This document shows, one piece after another, positions 27,783 through 35,952 of a stretch of 64,000 nucleotides of DNA. Origin of the DNA: a bacterium (lineage in GTDB: Bacteria > SAR324 > XYD2-FULL-50-16); the NCBI GenBank assembly GCA_018829445.1, contig JAHJTV010000074.1:170771-234770 (forward strand), in the 5' to 3' direction. The first letter of the stretch is position 1; each line of letters begins with the position of its first letter. The position numbers and the translations under genes are program-made. The notes beneath the pieces were generated by a model. It saw only the letters and a list, made by a program, of their open reading frames with translations. It had not been told where the DNA came from and searched no databases.

Positions 27783-28790
27783 ATGAATGAGAGAATAAAC
27801 AACGAACCCAAAGCAAGGATTCTGGAGATTCAGAGAATGTCCACCGAAGATGGGCCCGGTTTGAGAACGACTGTTTTCTTTAAGGGATGCAGTCTTCGTT
27901 GCACCTGGTGCCATAATCCCGAAAGCATTTCTCTCAATCCCCAGCTGCAATGGATTGACAATCGCTGCATCGGCTGTAAAACCTGTCTGGAAACCTGTGA
28001 AAACAATGCATTAACACTCAATGAAGCAGGAATGATTATTAACCGTGAAATCTGTCTGGGATGTGGTCAATGCGCGGAGGAATGCCCAACGACTGCTTTG
28101 GAACTCTTGGGTAGCGAATGGCAGGTTGATGCCCTGTATAAAGAGGTTATTAAGGACAAAGCCTATTTTGATAAATCGGATGGAGGGATTACCATTTCCG
28201 GGGGGGAACCGGCTCTGCAACCAAAATTTGCAGCTGCATTACTTAAAAAACTTAAAGAAACAGGAATTCAGACGGCATTTGATACCTGCGGATTATGCTC
28301 AAAAACGGCCCTGGAAATGATTTTGCCCTATTCCACTATTGTTCTGTTTGATTTGAAAGAATGCAATCCTGACAGGCATAAAAAGCTCACAGGGGGCAAT
28401 CTTGATACAATTCTCGAAAACCTGCTGTTCATTCGGGATTTTATGAAGTCTCATGTCCATCCCAAAACTTTATGGATTAGAACACCCATTATTCCGAACA
28501 CAACCGATCAAGATGAGACGATAATGGGAATCGGGAGATTTATTGCAGAAAACCTGCCGAAAGCGGTAGATAGATGGGAACTTTGTGCTTTCAATAACTT
28601 ATGCAGGGACAAGTATGCGCGTCTGAATATGGATTGGGAGTTTGCAACTGCAAATTTGAAATCTGAAGCAGAGATGAATCATTTGGTATCTGTGGCAAAA
28701 AAAAGCGGAATTGATCCCGGGATTGTATTGTGGACCGGATCTGTAAAAATCGAAAAAGCGGAAGGAAAACATGAAAAAAACATCGTTTAA
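27783..28790 (+). CDS. Glycyl radical enzyme activase 2 (radical SAM)
   Basis: A 335-aa protein with radical SAM Cys36/40/43 in FKGCSLRCTWCHNPES and hallmark DGPGLRTTVFFKG. Two ferredoxin-like clusters have C62/65/68/72 and C91/94/97/101, and GGEPA is the SAM motif. It is the dedicated activase of enzyme 2 by position. Its 3' end overlaps the next gene by 20 nt, which indicates translational coupling. Confidence 0.92.
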   Translation: MNERINNEPKARILEIQRMSTEDGPGLRTTVFFKGCSLRCTWCHNPESISLNPQLQWIDNRCIGCKTCLETCENNALTLNEAGMIINREICLGCGQCAEECPTTALELLGSEWQVDALYKEVIKDKAYFDKSDGGITISGGEPALQPKFAAALLKKLKETGIQTAFDTCGLCSKTALEMILPYSTIVLFDLKECNPDRHKKLTGGNLDTILENLLFIRDFMKSHVHPKTLWIRTPIIPNTTDQDETIMGIGRFIAENLPKAVDRWELCAFNNLCRDKYARLNMDWEFATANLKSEAEMNHLVSVAKKSGIDPGIVLWTGSVKIEKAEGKHEKNIV

Positions 28791-29613
28791 TCAAGAAGAG
28801 ATGGAAGCCTTTAAACCATCGGAAAAGATCGGTCTGATTGCCTGTATTAATCCCGATGGAGAGGTTCATATGACGTTGATTACCAGTATTATGGCATCGT
28901 CTCCAAACCAGCTCACTTTGGGGCAGTTTTGTACGGGTCGTGGCAAGTGGTTTATACAGACAAACAATAAATTATCCTTTTTAATCATGACCTTGGATAA
29001 AAAGCTCTGGCGAGGAAAGGCCCGCTGGACTCACAAGCGTCTGGATGGGGAGGAGTATGAAATCTACAATGAAATGCCCATGTTTCGCTATAACACTTAT
29101 TTTGGGATAAATACGGTACATTACCTGGATCTCGTCGAAACTTCCCAAGCCGAGTCCTTACCCATGGCAAAGATTATCCCAGCGGCTTTAGCGACCAAGC
29201 TGGCAAAATCATCGGCAAAAACAGGAAACCGGGAACGTATTTTAAAACCGTTCGCAGAAAATCTCTTTAATGACTTGGGGTCATTAAAATTTTTATCCTA
29301 CCTGGGGGAAGACGGATTTCCGGTCATAATTCCCGTAATTCAATGCCAGGCTTCAGATAGTAGACGGCTAGCCTTTTCAACCATTGCCTTTCGAGATGAG
29401 TTAAAAGACATTCCTGTCGATACCCGGTTGGCTGTTTATTGTTTGAATATGAAAATGCAGAGTGTGCTGGTGAGGGGAAAATTTAACGGTTACAGTCGGT
29501 TGAAAGGAATTAAGACAGGGACTCTGGATATTGATTGGGTTTATAATTCCATGCCGCCCATCCATGAACAGATTTATCCCGGCATTAGCCTGCAACCGGT
29601 TGAAAGCTTTTAG
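28771..29613 (+). CDS. Pyridoxamine 5'-phosphate oxidase-like flavin-binding split-barrel protein
   Basis: A 280-aa protein. Residues about 15-120 form a split-barrel fold (KIGLIACINPDGEVHMTLIT, LGQFCTGRGKWFIQTN, LSFLIMTLD) as in PNPOx-like FMN proteins. A second, more degenerate beta domain is near 165-265 (LKFLSYLGEDGFPVIIPVIQ). Ligand and reaction are unknown, and FMN or heme/F420-like cofactor binding is inferred from fold. The tight overlap with activase 2 suggests a role with glycyl radical enzyme 2, such as redox support or product processing. Confidence 0.6.
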   Translation: MKKTSFNQEEMEAFKPSEKIGLIACINPDGEVHMTLITSIMASSPNQLTLGQFCTGRGKWFIQTNNKLSFLIMTLDKKLWRGKARWTHKRLDGEEYEIYNEMPMFRYNTYFGINTVHYLDLVETSQAESLPMAKIIPAALATKLAKSSAKTGNRERILKPFAENLFNDLGSLKFLSYLGEDGFPVIIPVIQCQASDSRRLAFSTIAFRDELKDIPVDTRLAVYCLNMKMQSVLVRGKFNGYSRLKGIKTGTLDIDWVYNSMPPIHEQIYPGISLQPVESF

Positions 29614-29796
29614 AAATCTCAATATGATGGCTTCGGTTTTTTCTGGTATCTATGCCAAATATGCGAAGCCGAACCCGCAAAAGATAATCTGAAATAGACT
29701 ATTCAAGAATGTCCAAGGTGTTTTGTTGAAAAATCCGGTTCTCACTAAGCTACTGAATTATTAGTCGTTATGATATTTTAAAGGGAGAGGATTACC

Positions 29797-30351
29797 ATGA
29801 AACAGGGGAGTTTCACCAGGCGTTTTGTTTTACCTCTTTTACTGGTTGTGGGAATCAATCTGGTTTCCGCTTTTATTTATGATTCAGCAGCCGGTTTGTC
29901 CCCCGGGTTGCTCAGAAACATTTTGATTTCCGTGTTTGCGCCACTTCTTTTTATTTCTCTTTGGTTTTTTGCTTTTCTGGGTCCGCCGCTGGCTTACTTT
30001 CTGAAAGCCCGTTTTTTTGAACGGTTTATTATCGCTTTTGCAAATCCCGTTATTTGGGTTGTATCCGTAGAATCAAAACTGGCTTGTCAGTATTGTCTGG
30101 CTGAAATGGTTTATTTTTTCTTCCTGCCCTGGACCTTCGGAGTGATTTGTGTGACCTGCGTAGAATTGTCCCTCTCAGAACTGATCTGTCGACTGATCGA
30201 TAATAAAAGAACCCCCGGCAATGCGAAAGTTCTTCACCCTGCAGTTATGCTGCTGCTAACGGGTGGATTGGTTGGAACCTATTTCGGTCTGATTAAGGGA
30301 CAGGAATGGGTTTATTTTGTAGTTCATCACTATAAGAGCAATTTTCTTTAA
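29797..30351 (+). CDS. Hypothetical polytopic membrane protein
   Basis: A 184-aa, very hydrophobic protein with about four membrane segments (near 10-30, 37-66, 95-128 and 147-170) and a Cys pair in LACQYCLAE in the third region. I recognise no family. A strong GGGAGAGG site precedes the ATG, and 21 nt separate it from the sulfatase. It may anchor or serve the exported sulfatase, or transport its product, but this is inference from position only. Confidence 0.6.
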   Translation: MKQGSFTRRFVLPLLLVVGINLVSAFIYDSAAGLSPGLLRNILISVFAPLLFISLWFFAFLGPPLAYFLKARFFERFIIAFANPVIWVVSVESKLACQYCLAEMVYFFFLPWTFGVICVTCVELSLSELICRLIDNKRTPGNAKVLHPAVMLLLTGGLVGTYFGLIKGQEWVYFVVHHYKSNFL

Positions 30352-30372
30352 CCAACAGAAAGGGAGAGCTGG

Positions 30373-31815
30373 ATGAATAACCAAACCATGACTGGTTTAT
30401 TGGCACATTATTCAAAAAAACCGATTGGAAGAAGAGAAGCAATAAAGACACTTGGCGGGGTGGCGGCATTGTCAGCAGTAGCTGCTTCAGGACTTCCCAT
30501 AAACTTGACTGGCAAGGAGATACAGCGAAAGCCAAACTTTATTTTTATCTTAACTGATGATCATCGCTGGGATTGCCTGGGTGTTGCAGGACATCCTTTT
30601 TTGGAAACCCCTAACATGGATCGCATTGCAAACGAGGGTGTTTTATTTCAAAATGCTTTTGTAACCACCTCGCTTTGTAGTCCAAGTCGTGCCAGCTTTT
30701 TAACCGGACAATACGCTTCGGTTCACGGGGTAAAAAACAATGCTACCCCATGGGACGAGCAACGAAATCGAACCTACCTGGAAACGATGAAGCAGAACGG
30801 TTATAATACTGCTTTTATTGGTAAATGGCATATGCCAGGAGGGAAGCTACCAAACCTGCCGGGAGTTGATCTGTTCGTTTCCTTTACTAAAAAAGATGGG
30901 CAGGGGGATTATTATGACTGTCCGATTTATGTCAATCATGAGTTGGCTCCCAACCGAAAACAGTATATTACAGAAGAACTGACAGACTATGCCATCGATT
31001 TTGTACAAGATAATCGAGAAAATCCTTTCTGCCTTTATCTATCCCATAAAGCGGTGCATCATGATTGGAAACCCCCAAAACACCTTAAAGGACGCTATGA
31101 GAATGCTGATCTTTCCCATTTGGCTCCTGAATCGGACAAGTATAATACCTGGACAAATCTCAATTGGTTGGAAGGAACCATGGGGAATATGCATGACACC
31201 TACAAGCGGTATTGTGAGTGTCTGGTATCTGTCGATGAACAGGTGGGAAGATTGTTGGATGTCCTGGAAGCAACGGGACAACTTGATAATACCGTCATTG
31301 TTTATGCAGGAGACAATGGGTACATCTGGGGGGAACATCGATTGTATGCCAAACACTATCCTTATGAAGAGTCAATTCGCGTTCCCTACATGATCAAGGC
31401 ACCCTCCCGTTTCCTGTCAAATCCCGGAAGGAAAGCTGATCAGATGATTCTCAATATCGATCTTGCGCCAACTTTTTTGGATATGGCTGGAATCGCCATT
31501 CCGGAGAAAATGCAGGGGGAAAGCTTTCTTCCCCTGTTAAGGTCTGATCGTGTCAAGGGAAGGGAATCATGGGTTTATGAGCTTTTTAAGGATTTTCCCT
31601 TCGGCGGACGGGTTCCGCCCCACAAGGCTTTGAGAACCGAACGTTATAAATATATCAAATGGCAGCTCTGTAAAAACAAACCCGAGCTTTATGATTTAAA
31701 AAACGATCCCAAAGAGAAAAACAACCTGATCGATACCCGGGAAGGAATACTGTTAACTGAAATACTCAATAGTGAACTGGAAAGAAAAATTATTGAGTTC
31801 AATCTGGTTTCTTGA
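30373..31815 (+). CDS. Sulfatase, probably Tat-exported
   Basis: A 480-aa type I sulfatase. Cys102 in LCSPSRASFLTG is the residue converted to formylglycine, metal ligands include TDDHRWD (61-67) and the later AGDNGYIWGEH, and K/H residues in FIGKWHMPGG and LSHKAVHHDW complete the site. The N-terminus has a twin-arginine-like GRREAIKTLGG followed by a hydrophobic stretch, which suggests Tat export to the periplasm. No formylglycine-generating enzyme or anSME lies in the window, so maturation depends on a gene elsewhere. It may release sulfate from a substrate consumed by this operon. Confidence 0.88.
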   Translation: MNNQTMTGLLAHYSKKPIGRREAIKTLGGVAALSAVAASGLPINLTGKEIQRKPNFIFILTDDHRWDCLGVAGHPFLETPNMDRIANEGVLFQNAFVTTSLCSPSRASFLTGQYASVHGVKNNATPWDEQRNRTYLETMKQNGYNTAFIGKWHMPGGKLPNLPGVDLFVSFTKKDGQGDYYDCPIYVNHELAPNRKQYITEELTDYAIDFVQDNRENPFCLYLSHKAVHHDWKPPKHLKGRYENADLSHLAPESDKYNTWTNLNWLEGTMGNMHDTYKRYCECLVSVDEQVGRLLDVLEATGQLDNTVIVYAGDNGYIWGEHRLYAKHYPYEESIRVPYMIKAPSRFLSNPGRKADQMILNIDLAPTFLDMAGIAIPEKMQGESFLPLLRSDRVKGRESWVYELFKDFPFGGRVPPHKALRTERYKYIKWQLCKNKPELYDLKNDPKEKNNLIDTREGILLTEILNSELERKIIEFNLVS

Positions 31816-32338
31816 TTGCAACAATAGTGCTTTTTTGCAAACTAAAAACGACCCGTAAGGTAGCGATCCACTTCAATATCAGGTGTATATAATACAATAA
31901 TTATCATACACAAAAAGATTAATAAATGGAGGTGACTAACTTAGAATAAAGGCGACAGCAATCCTAAGCCTTTCACGAAACGTTGAGTTACTCACCCTTC
32001 ACCAATGTTTTCCATTCGTCAGTTGTTCTACAGTTTTGAGGTGACTGATTCACAGTAATAGCAGTTATTCCGGTTTTTTTGGCAATAGTAGCTTGATATT
32101 TATAGATACTTAAGGTAAGAACTTGAGAGTATAGGGTTCTCTGTCATGCCGGACTTGATCCGGCATCCAGATTTTTGAAATAATTATGGATTCCGTGTCA
32201 AGCACGGAATGACAACATGTCAGCTTTCTATGGCCTATAATTTCAATAATTTAGGAAATAACTCAAAACTGTTCAGGTAAGAAGTATTTTGATAAAAAAA
32301 TCCACAGTATCCTTTATTAACAAGCCAGGATCCAAAAT
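31816..32338. other. Intergenic region with repeats and a short protein-like relic
   Basis: No complete gene is present. A minus-strand frame ending at 31988 reads TIAKKTGITAITVNQSP...WKTLVKGE without a start codon, a possible gene relic. A segment at 32092-32128 (CTTGATATTTAT, GATACTTAAG) recurs at 34756-34797, before the second IHF gene. A TGTCAT-bounded repeat occupies 32142-32214. Confidence 0.45.
32142..32214. repeat. TGTCAT-bounded double-hairpin intergenic repeat
   Basis: This 73-bp unit is bounded by TGTCAT and ATGACA. It contains two hairpins: ATGCCGGA/TCCGGCAT (32146-32166) and ATTCCGTG/CACGGAAT (32190-32210). Related sequences occur at 17252-17646 and 55905-56097, each interrupted. 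It is a non-coding dispersed repeat. Confidence 0.65.
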
Positions 32339-32620
32339 ATGACACTGATTAAGGAAGATCTTATCCGCATGCTTTCCAACTCAACGGATATTGAAGTTAA
32401 ACTATCAAAAAATATAATCCAGACATTGCTCCGGATTATCAAAGAATCCCTTGCCAAAGGTGATGATGTTTTAATATCCGGGTTTGGACAGTTTAAGATC
32501 CGGCATAAAAAACCGAGAATTGGCCGAAATCCGAAAACCGGGGTTGAATTTAAAATCACGGAAAGAGAGGTTGTAACGTTCTTCCCATCAAAGGTATTCA
32601 GAAATGAATTGAATGAGTAA
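32339..32620 (+). CDS. Integration host factor / HU family DNA-binding protein, paralogue 1
   Basis: A 93-aa protein of the usual length, with the DNA-binding beta-arm motif GFGQFKIRHKKPRIGRNPKTG and a conserved Pro in RNPKT that intercalates at the bend. The helical dimerisation half is KEDLIRMLSNSTDIEVKLSK. It most resembles IHF-alpha. The second paralogue at 34911 is strongly similar, and the two could form a heterodimer. It bends DNA for recombination, replication and transcription. Confidence 0.92.
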   Translation: MTLIKEDLIRMLSNSTDIEVKLSKNIIQTLLRIIKESLAKGDDVLISGFGQFKIRHKKPRIGRNPKTGVEFKITEREVVTFFPSKVFRNELNE

Positions 32621-32637
32621 CCCGCTATAATCATTCC

Positions 32638-32736
32638 GTCATTTTGAGGCTGCAGGGACTTTTTTTCCTGTTGTAATGGATTTTTAGCTTGTTTTATTTA
32701 AAGATAGAATCCCTGCAGGATGACTTTTTGAATGAC
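32638..32736. repeat. GTCATT-bounded hairpin repeat after IHF gene 1
   Basis: Ends GTCATT and AATGAC flank inverted arms CTGCAGGGA (32650-32658) and TCCCTGCAG (32710-32718). The architecture matches the other GTCAT-bounded repeats. It lies between the convergent IHF and fusion genes and could also help termination. Confidence 0.45.
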
Positions 32737-32803
32737 AGTGTGGTTCCTGAAAAAGATAGGGGCTATTAATCCAAAAACCACAGGTTGATTCCGTTCTGAG
32801 TCA

Positions 32804-34459
32804 TCAGCCGATTGCTTTCAGAAGATCGGTATTTGCGGGGACATCACCGATATTCTTGCCATAATAGGCATATTGTATTGTCTTCTCCTTATCCACAAAA
32901 AAGACTGCGGGAAGTTGCATCTCCTTACCCTCAGATTTACCATGCTTAAATCCCTTCATTTTGGCTTTAACAGCTTTAATCACCACACTGGGCGGAGCAT
33001 ATTGAAGAAGATTGCCAGGTGTCACTTTGTATTGTGAAAATATCTTTTCACCGGGATCACAGACAATAGTGAAAGGCATCTCTTTTTCTGTGGTCAGCTC
33101 CTGGATGTTTTCCGGTAGACTTTGCAGTACAACTAGAATTTGGACATTTTTTTGTTCAAATTCAGCATAATCTTTTTTTAATTCAGCTATTTTTAGCTGA
33201 CACACCGGGCAACCGATGTATCGCAAGAATATTAGAAACGCCGGCTTTTCATCAAGGATTTTATGAAATTGCAGGTTTTTTTGCCAGGGTGAATCAAAAC
33301 TGAAGTCAGGTGCCGGAGTTCCCGTGGTGAATTTATCCTTCATATCTTCTCTATGAGTAAATGGGGTGAATGATTCACAGTCGATCTCCTTTTCTTCCAG
33401 GAATTGACGGATATCCTGGGGCAACATGGTCGTATCGACGCCTTGGGCTTTATCAGAGAGATCGACGGAATTATAGGTGTGCCAGTAGAGTATCGGGCCT
33501 TTTGGTTGTTGACAACAGAAATTCAGCACGGCAGCAAAGGTTTTGGAAGTATAGCAGGGATCCAGGGTAATGTTTTCTTTGTTTTTAAGTTCCAGATAGG
33601 CGTTAATCCCTTCCCGGGTAGGATGTCCATATCCCTGGCCGAAATAATTCTCTATGAATTCCGGTTTTTTCAGGTGCAATTCCGGAATCGCCTCGCACCT
33701 TTTTTTCAGGAAACGATAAGTCTTCTTCATTAATCCGAATGCTACATCGGGTGTACATGATTGAATCGGTCCCAGGTGAGAAGCAGTCACACGGACACCG
33801 ATCAAACGTGTTTTCATGCCAGCCAGTTGCACTCCCAGCGATAAACCTGCCAGAGTGCCATTGGACCCAACCGGACAGATCAGAACTGCCGGTTCCGGGA
33901 TTTGTCCCTGTTCTACTTGAGATTTAAGTTCAAATGCGGCGTTAACAAACCCAATAATTCCTGTAAGACTGGAACCACCTGCAAACAGGTAGTAATCGAA
34001 GGGATTCTTCAGTCGTCGAGAAAGATAGTAATCTAAAACCGTGCCTGTCAAGGAACCTTTATAGATGGTTTCAGCTCCGAAAGCGTGGAATAGCAGCAAA
34101 TTTTTTTTAACATGTTCGGTAATCGGTTGTTTGAACAGCAGTAGCAAGCAATCCATTTCCAATTGTCGGCAAAAAACTGCAGTAGCAAGACCGTGGTTGG
34201 TGCCAATACCACCGAAAGTAATGACCCGTTTTTTATTCTTACGCTTGGCATCGGCCAGGGCGAATTCGAGTTTTCTCACCTTGTTCCCGCCGTACAAGCG
34301 TGATGTCAGATCATCACGTTTGATCCAAAGATCTTCATGGTCCAGATGGTGTAGACGCTGTACCGGTGTCGGTAAGTCAGCCAGTTGAATCCAGGCAATC
34401 TTGCCGGATAAGCCTGGAAAATAGCGGAACAGAATAGGTTTATCGATTCGTTCATTCAT
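32804..34459 (-). CDS. PLP-dependent D-cysteine desulfhydrase/ACC-deaminase domain fused to a peroxiredoxin-like domain
   Basis: In this 551-aa protein, residues about 15-345 are a tryptophan-synthase-beta-fold PLP enzyme of the ACC deaminase/D-cysteine desulfhydrase family. K60 in YGGNKVRKLEF is the expected Schiff-base Lys, and PVGSNGTLAGL is the phosphate-binding loop. Residues about 380-551 are an AhpC/TSA-like thioredoxin fold with C417-P-V-C420 and an inserted segment like AhpC/PRXL2-type proteins. I see no frame break between the parts. A desulfhydrase releases H2S, pyruvate and ammonia, and fusion to a thiol peroxidase suggests coupling of sulfide or persulfide chemistry with peroxide removal (inference). 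Confidence 0.85.
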   Translation of the reverse strand: MNERIDKPILFRYFPGLSGKIAWIQLADLPTPVQRLHHLDHEDLWIKRDDLTSRLYGGNKVRKLEFALADAKRKNKKRVITFGGIGTNHGLATAVFCRQLEMDCLLLLFKQPITEHVKKNLLLFHAFGAETIYKGSLTGTVLDYYLSRRLKNPFDYYLFAGGSSLTGIIGFVNAAFELKSQVEQGQIPEPAVLICPVGSNGTLAGLSLGVQLAGMKTRLIGVRVTASHLGPIQSCTPDVAFGLMKKTYRFLKKRCEAIPELHLKKPEFIENYFGQGYGHPTREGINAYLELKNKENITLDPCYTSKTFAAVLNFCCQQPKGPILYWHTYNSVDLSDKAQGVDTTMLPQDIRQFLEEKEIDCESFTPFTHREDMKDKFTTGTPAPDFSFDSPWQKNLQFHKILDEKPAFLIFLRYIGCPVCQLKIAELKKDYAEFEQKNVQILVVLQSLPENIQELTTEKEMPFTIVCDPGEKIFSQYKVTPGNLLQYAPPSVVIKAVKAKMKGFKHGKSEGKEMQLPAVFFVDKEKTIQYAYYGKNIGDVPANTDLLKAIG

Positions 34460-34910
34460 TCAGATTCTCCACTTTGTCGCCGGTTCTTTCAATGTTGCTT
34501 ACCAAAAAGTGTTAATAAAAATCAGGAGTATTTTGATTGTTTTTAATTTATCATGGGATTGATTTTTGGTAGATTGTTCCCATAGATGGTTGAAGAAAAT
34601 CTATTCTTTTTTACACTATTTGGCAATCATCTGAAAGTGGTGACGAATTGATGTCTTTCACGGCTCTATTCTGAACCAGGACAATATTGAGTAGTATACT
34701 ATTTAGAATAGTTTTATAAAAGTATAGTCCTGCCCTCTAAATCAGATAATACTTTCTTGATATTTATGGATACTTAAGATAGAAAGAAAGATTGAGAAAT
34801 TTGATAATTCCTAACCCAGATAAACTGGATAAGTACCTTAAGTTGTTTCCTGCCAAAAAACACAGAAGATAATTTGTAAGGTACTAAATATTCTGCACGA
34901 GGCACATACC
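34460..34910. other. Divergent intergenic region with two repeats
   Basis: These 450 bp separate the fusion gene and IHF gene 2. They hold the repeat also seen before IHF gene 1 (34756-34797) and, directly after, the inverted copy of the pcrA-cutA element (34809-34888). No coding region was seen. Confidence 0.5.
34809..34888 (-). repeat. 80-bp dispersed element, copy B (before IHF gene 2)
   Basis: Reverse complement of the 8574-8655 element, about 80% alike. Its inverted arms AGTACCTTA and TAAGGTACT are a perfect match in this copy, so it can form a long imperfect hairpin. It ends about 20 nt before the IHF gene start and may carry that gene's promoter or leader. Confidence 0.65.
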
Positions 34911-35192
34911 ATGACAATTATAAAAGAAGACATTATCCGAACTCTTTCCACTTCTACAAAGATTGAGGTTAAGCAATCAAAGAGCATGATTCAAGCGTTA
35001 CTCAAAATTATCAAGGATACCTTTGGTAATGGCGATGACATCTTGATTTCAGGATTTGGGCAATTCAAGATTCGTCACAAGAGATCAAGAATTGGTCGGA
35101 ATCCGAAAACAAAAGAGGAATTCCAAATATCAGAAAGAAACGTAGTAACATTTTTCCCTTCGAAGGCGTTTAGAAAAGAGTTAAATGATTAA
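34911..35192 (+). CDS. Integration host factor / HU family DNA-binding protein, paralogue 2
   Basis: A 93-aa protein closely similar to the one at 32339 along its full length (KEDIIRTLSTSTKIEVKQSK; GFGQFKIRHKRSRIGRNPKTK). The arms, the intercalating Pro and the end FFPSKAFRKELND are conserved. The pair arose by duplication, and a 30-bp upstream stretch is also shared. They may make a heterodimer or be expressed under different conditions. Confidence 0.92.
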   Translation: MTIIKEDIIRTLSTSTKIEVKQSKSMIQALLKIIKDTFGNGDDILISGFGQFKIRHKRSRIGRNPKTKEEFQISERNVVTFFPSKAFRKELND

Positions 35193-35379
35193 GCCTTTGA
35201 ATTCTATAGTGTGCGTAAAGGTGGAAGAAAGAGCTTTATCATGTTGGAATAACAACAGAAAGATTTAGAAAACCTGGCAAAATTAATATTCTTTAGAGGT
35301 GGATCGGCTACTGTGATTCCACCTCTGAAAATAAAAGAATTAGATTATTTAAAGGAACTATCAAGTTGAAATAATTCTT

Positions 35380-35538
35380 TCAGATGACATTCTTGTTTGG
35401 CAGCTTCAAAAACTCAGTTCTCTGGTCAAAAGTCCATTGATTGCACCATTCTCCGAGTGATCTCAGTAAAATACTCTTATCAAAAATGATTCCCGTTATC
35501 GGGTTCCCCCAATCAGTCCCTAAAATTTCAGTTGCCAT
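35380..35538 (-). CDS. Possible small protein, 52 aa, unknown
   Basis: The frame reads MATEILGTDWGNPITGIIFD and continues to NKNVI. The composition is protein-like (several Trp, hydrophobic/charged alternation), and an AGAGG lies very close to the ATG, with only 2 nt spacing. No family is recognised. It could be a fragment of a larger lost gene or chance. Confidence 0.25.
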   Translation of the reverse strand: MATEILGTDWGNPITGIIFDKSILLRSLGEWCNQWTFDQRTEFLKLPNKNVI

Positions 35539-35812
35539 ATCCTCTTAAAATACCGTCAAAGATAACAAGGAAATAAAACTTAAATCTTAATCAGAGTAAA
35601 TTCACTTTTGGAAGCTAAATTCTAATAGATTCGTCGTTGCATTCTTGCTGCAGCAAATTTCACATCTCATAATCCTCTTTTCAATTTTACATAAAATCAA
35701 GCATATAGAGAGCACTTACGACAATAGAGGTTTACCATGATTTCGTCATACGCTTGCCCGGTTCAAGATTGAATTTGGCTTGACAAAGGATGGTCAAAAT
35801 GGGCAGGATAGT

Positions 35813-35826
35813 CCATCATATGATGG
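35813..35826. promoter_or_regulatory. Perfect 14-bp palindrome, candidate operator
   Basis: CCATCATATGATGG is a perfect inverted repeat about 127 bp upstream of the MaoC start and 28 bp after a TTGACA box. A half-site-like AATGATGG follows at about 35832. It may be the operator of the acyl-CoA locus. No regulator gene adjoins it. Confidence 0.35.
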
Positions 35827-35952
35827 AATCTAATGATGGTTTCCAGATAAAATAGGTTATACATTGAAATATTGAACTATTATTCAATGGATTATCAGGC
35901 AGACAATTTTTATTTACGTCGTTTTTAACACGAACCGTTTCAGGAGGACAAG

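Larger units (their letters stand above)
35193..35952. other. Long upstream region of the acyl-CoA locus
   Basis: These 760 bp contain a GC-rich hairpin (AGAGGTGGA 35295-35303 with TCCACCTCT 35318-35326) not followed by a T-run. They also hold a possible 52-aa minus-strand gene (35380-35538), a TTGACA box at 35780, and a 14-bp perfect palindrome at 35813-35826. No longer gene is apparent. Confidence 0.5.

Noticed and set aside
35295..35326. Hairpin AGAGGTGGA/TCCACCTCT as a rho-independent terminator
   Set aside because: No U-run follows on either strand.
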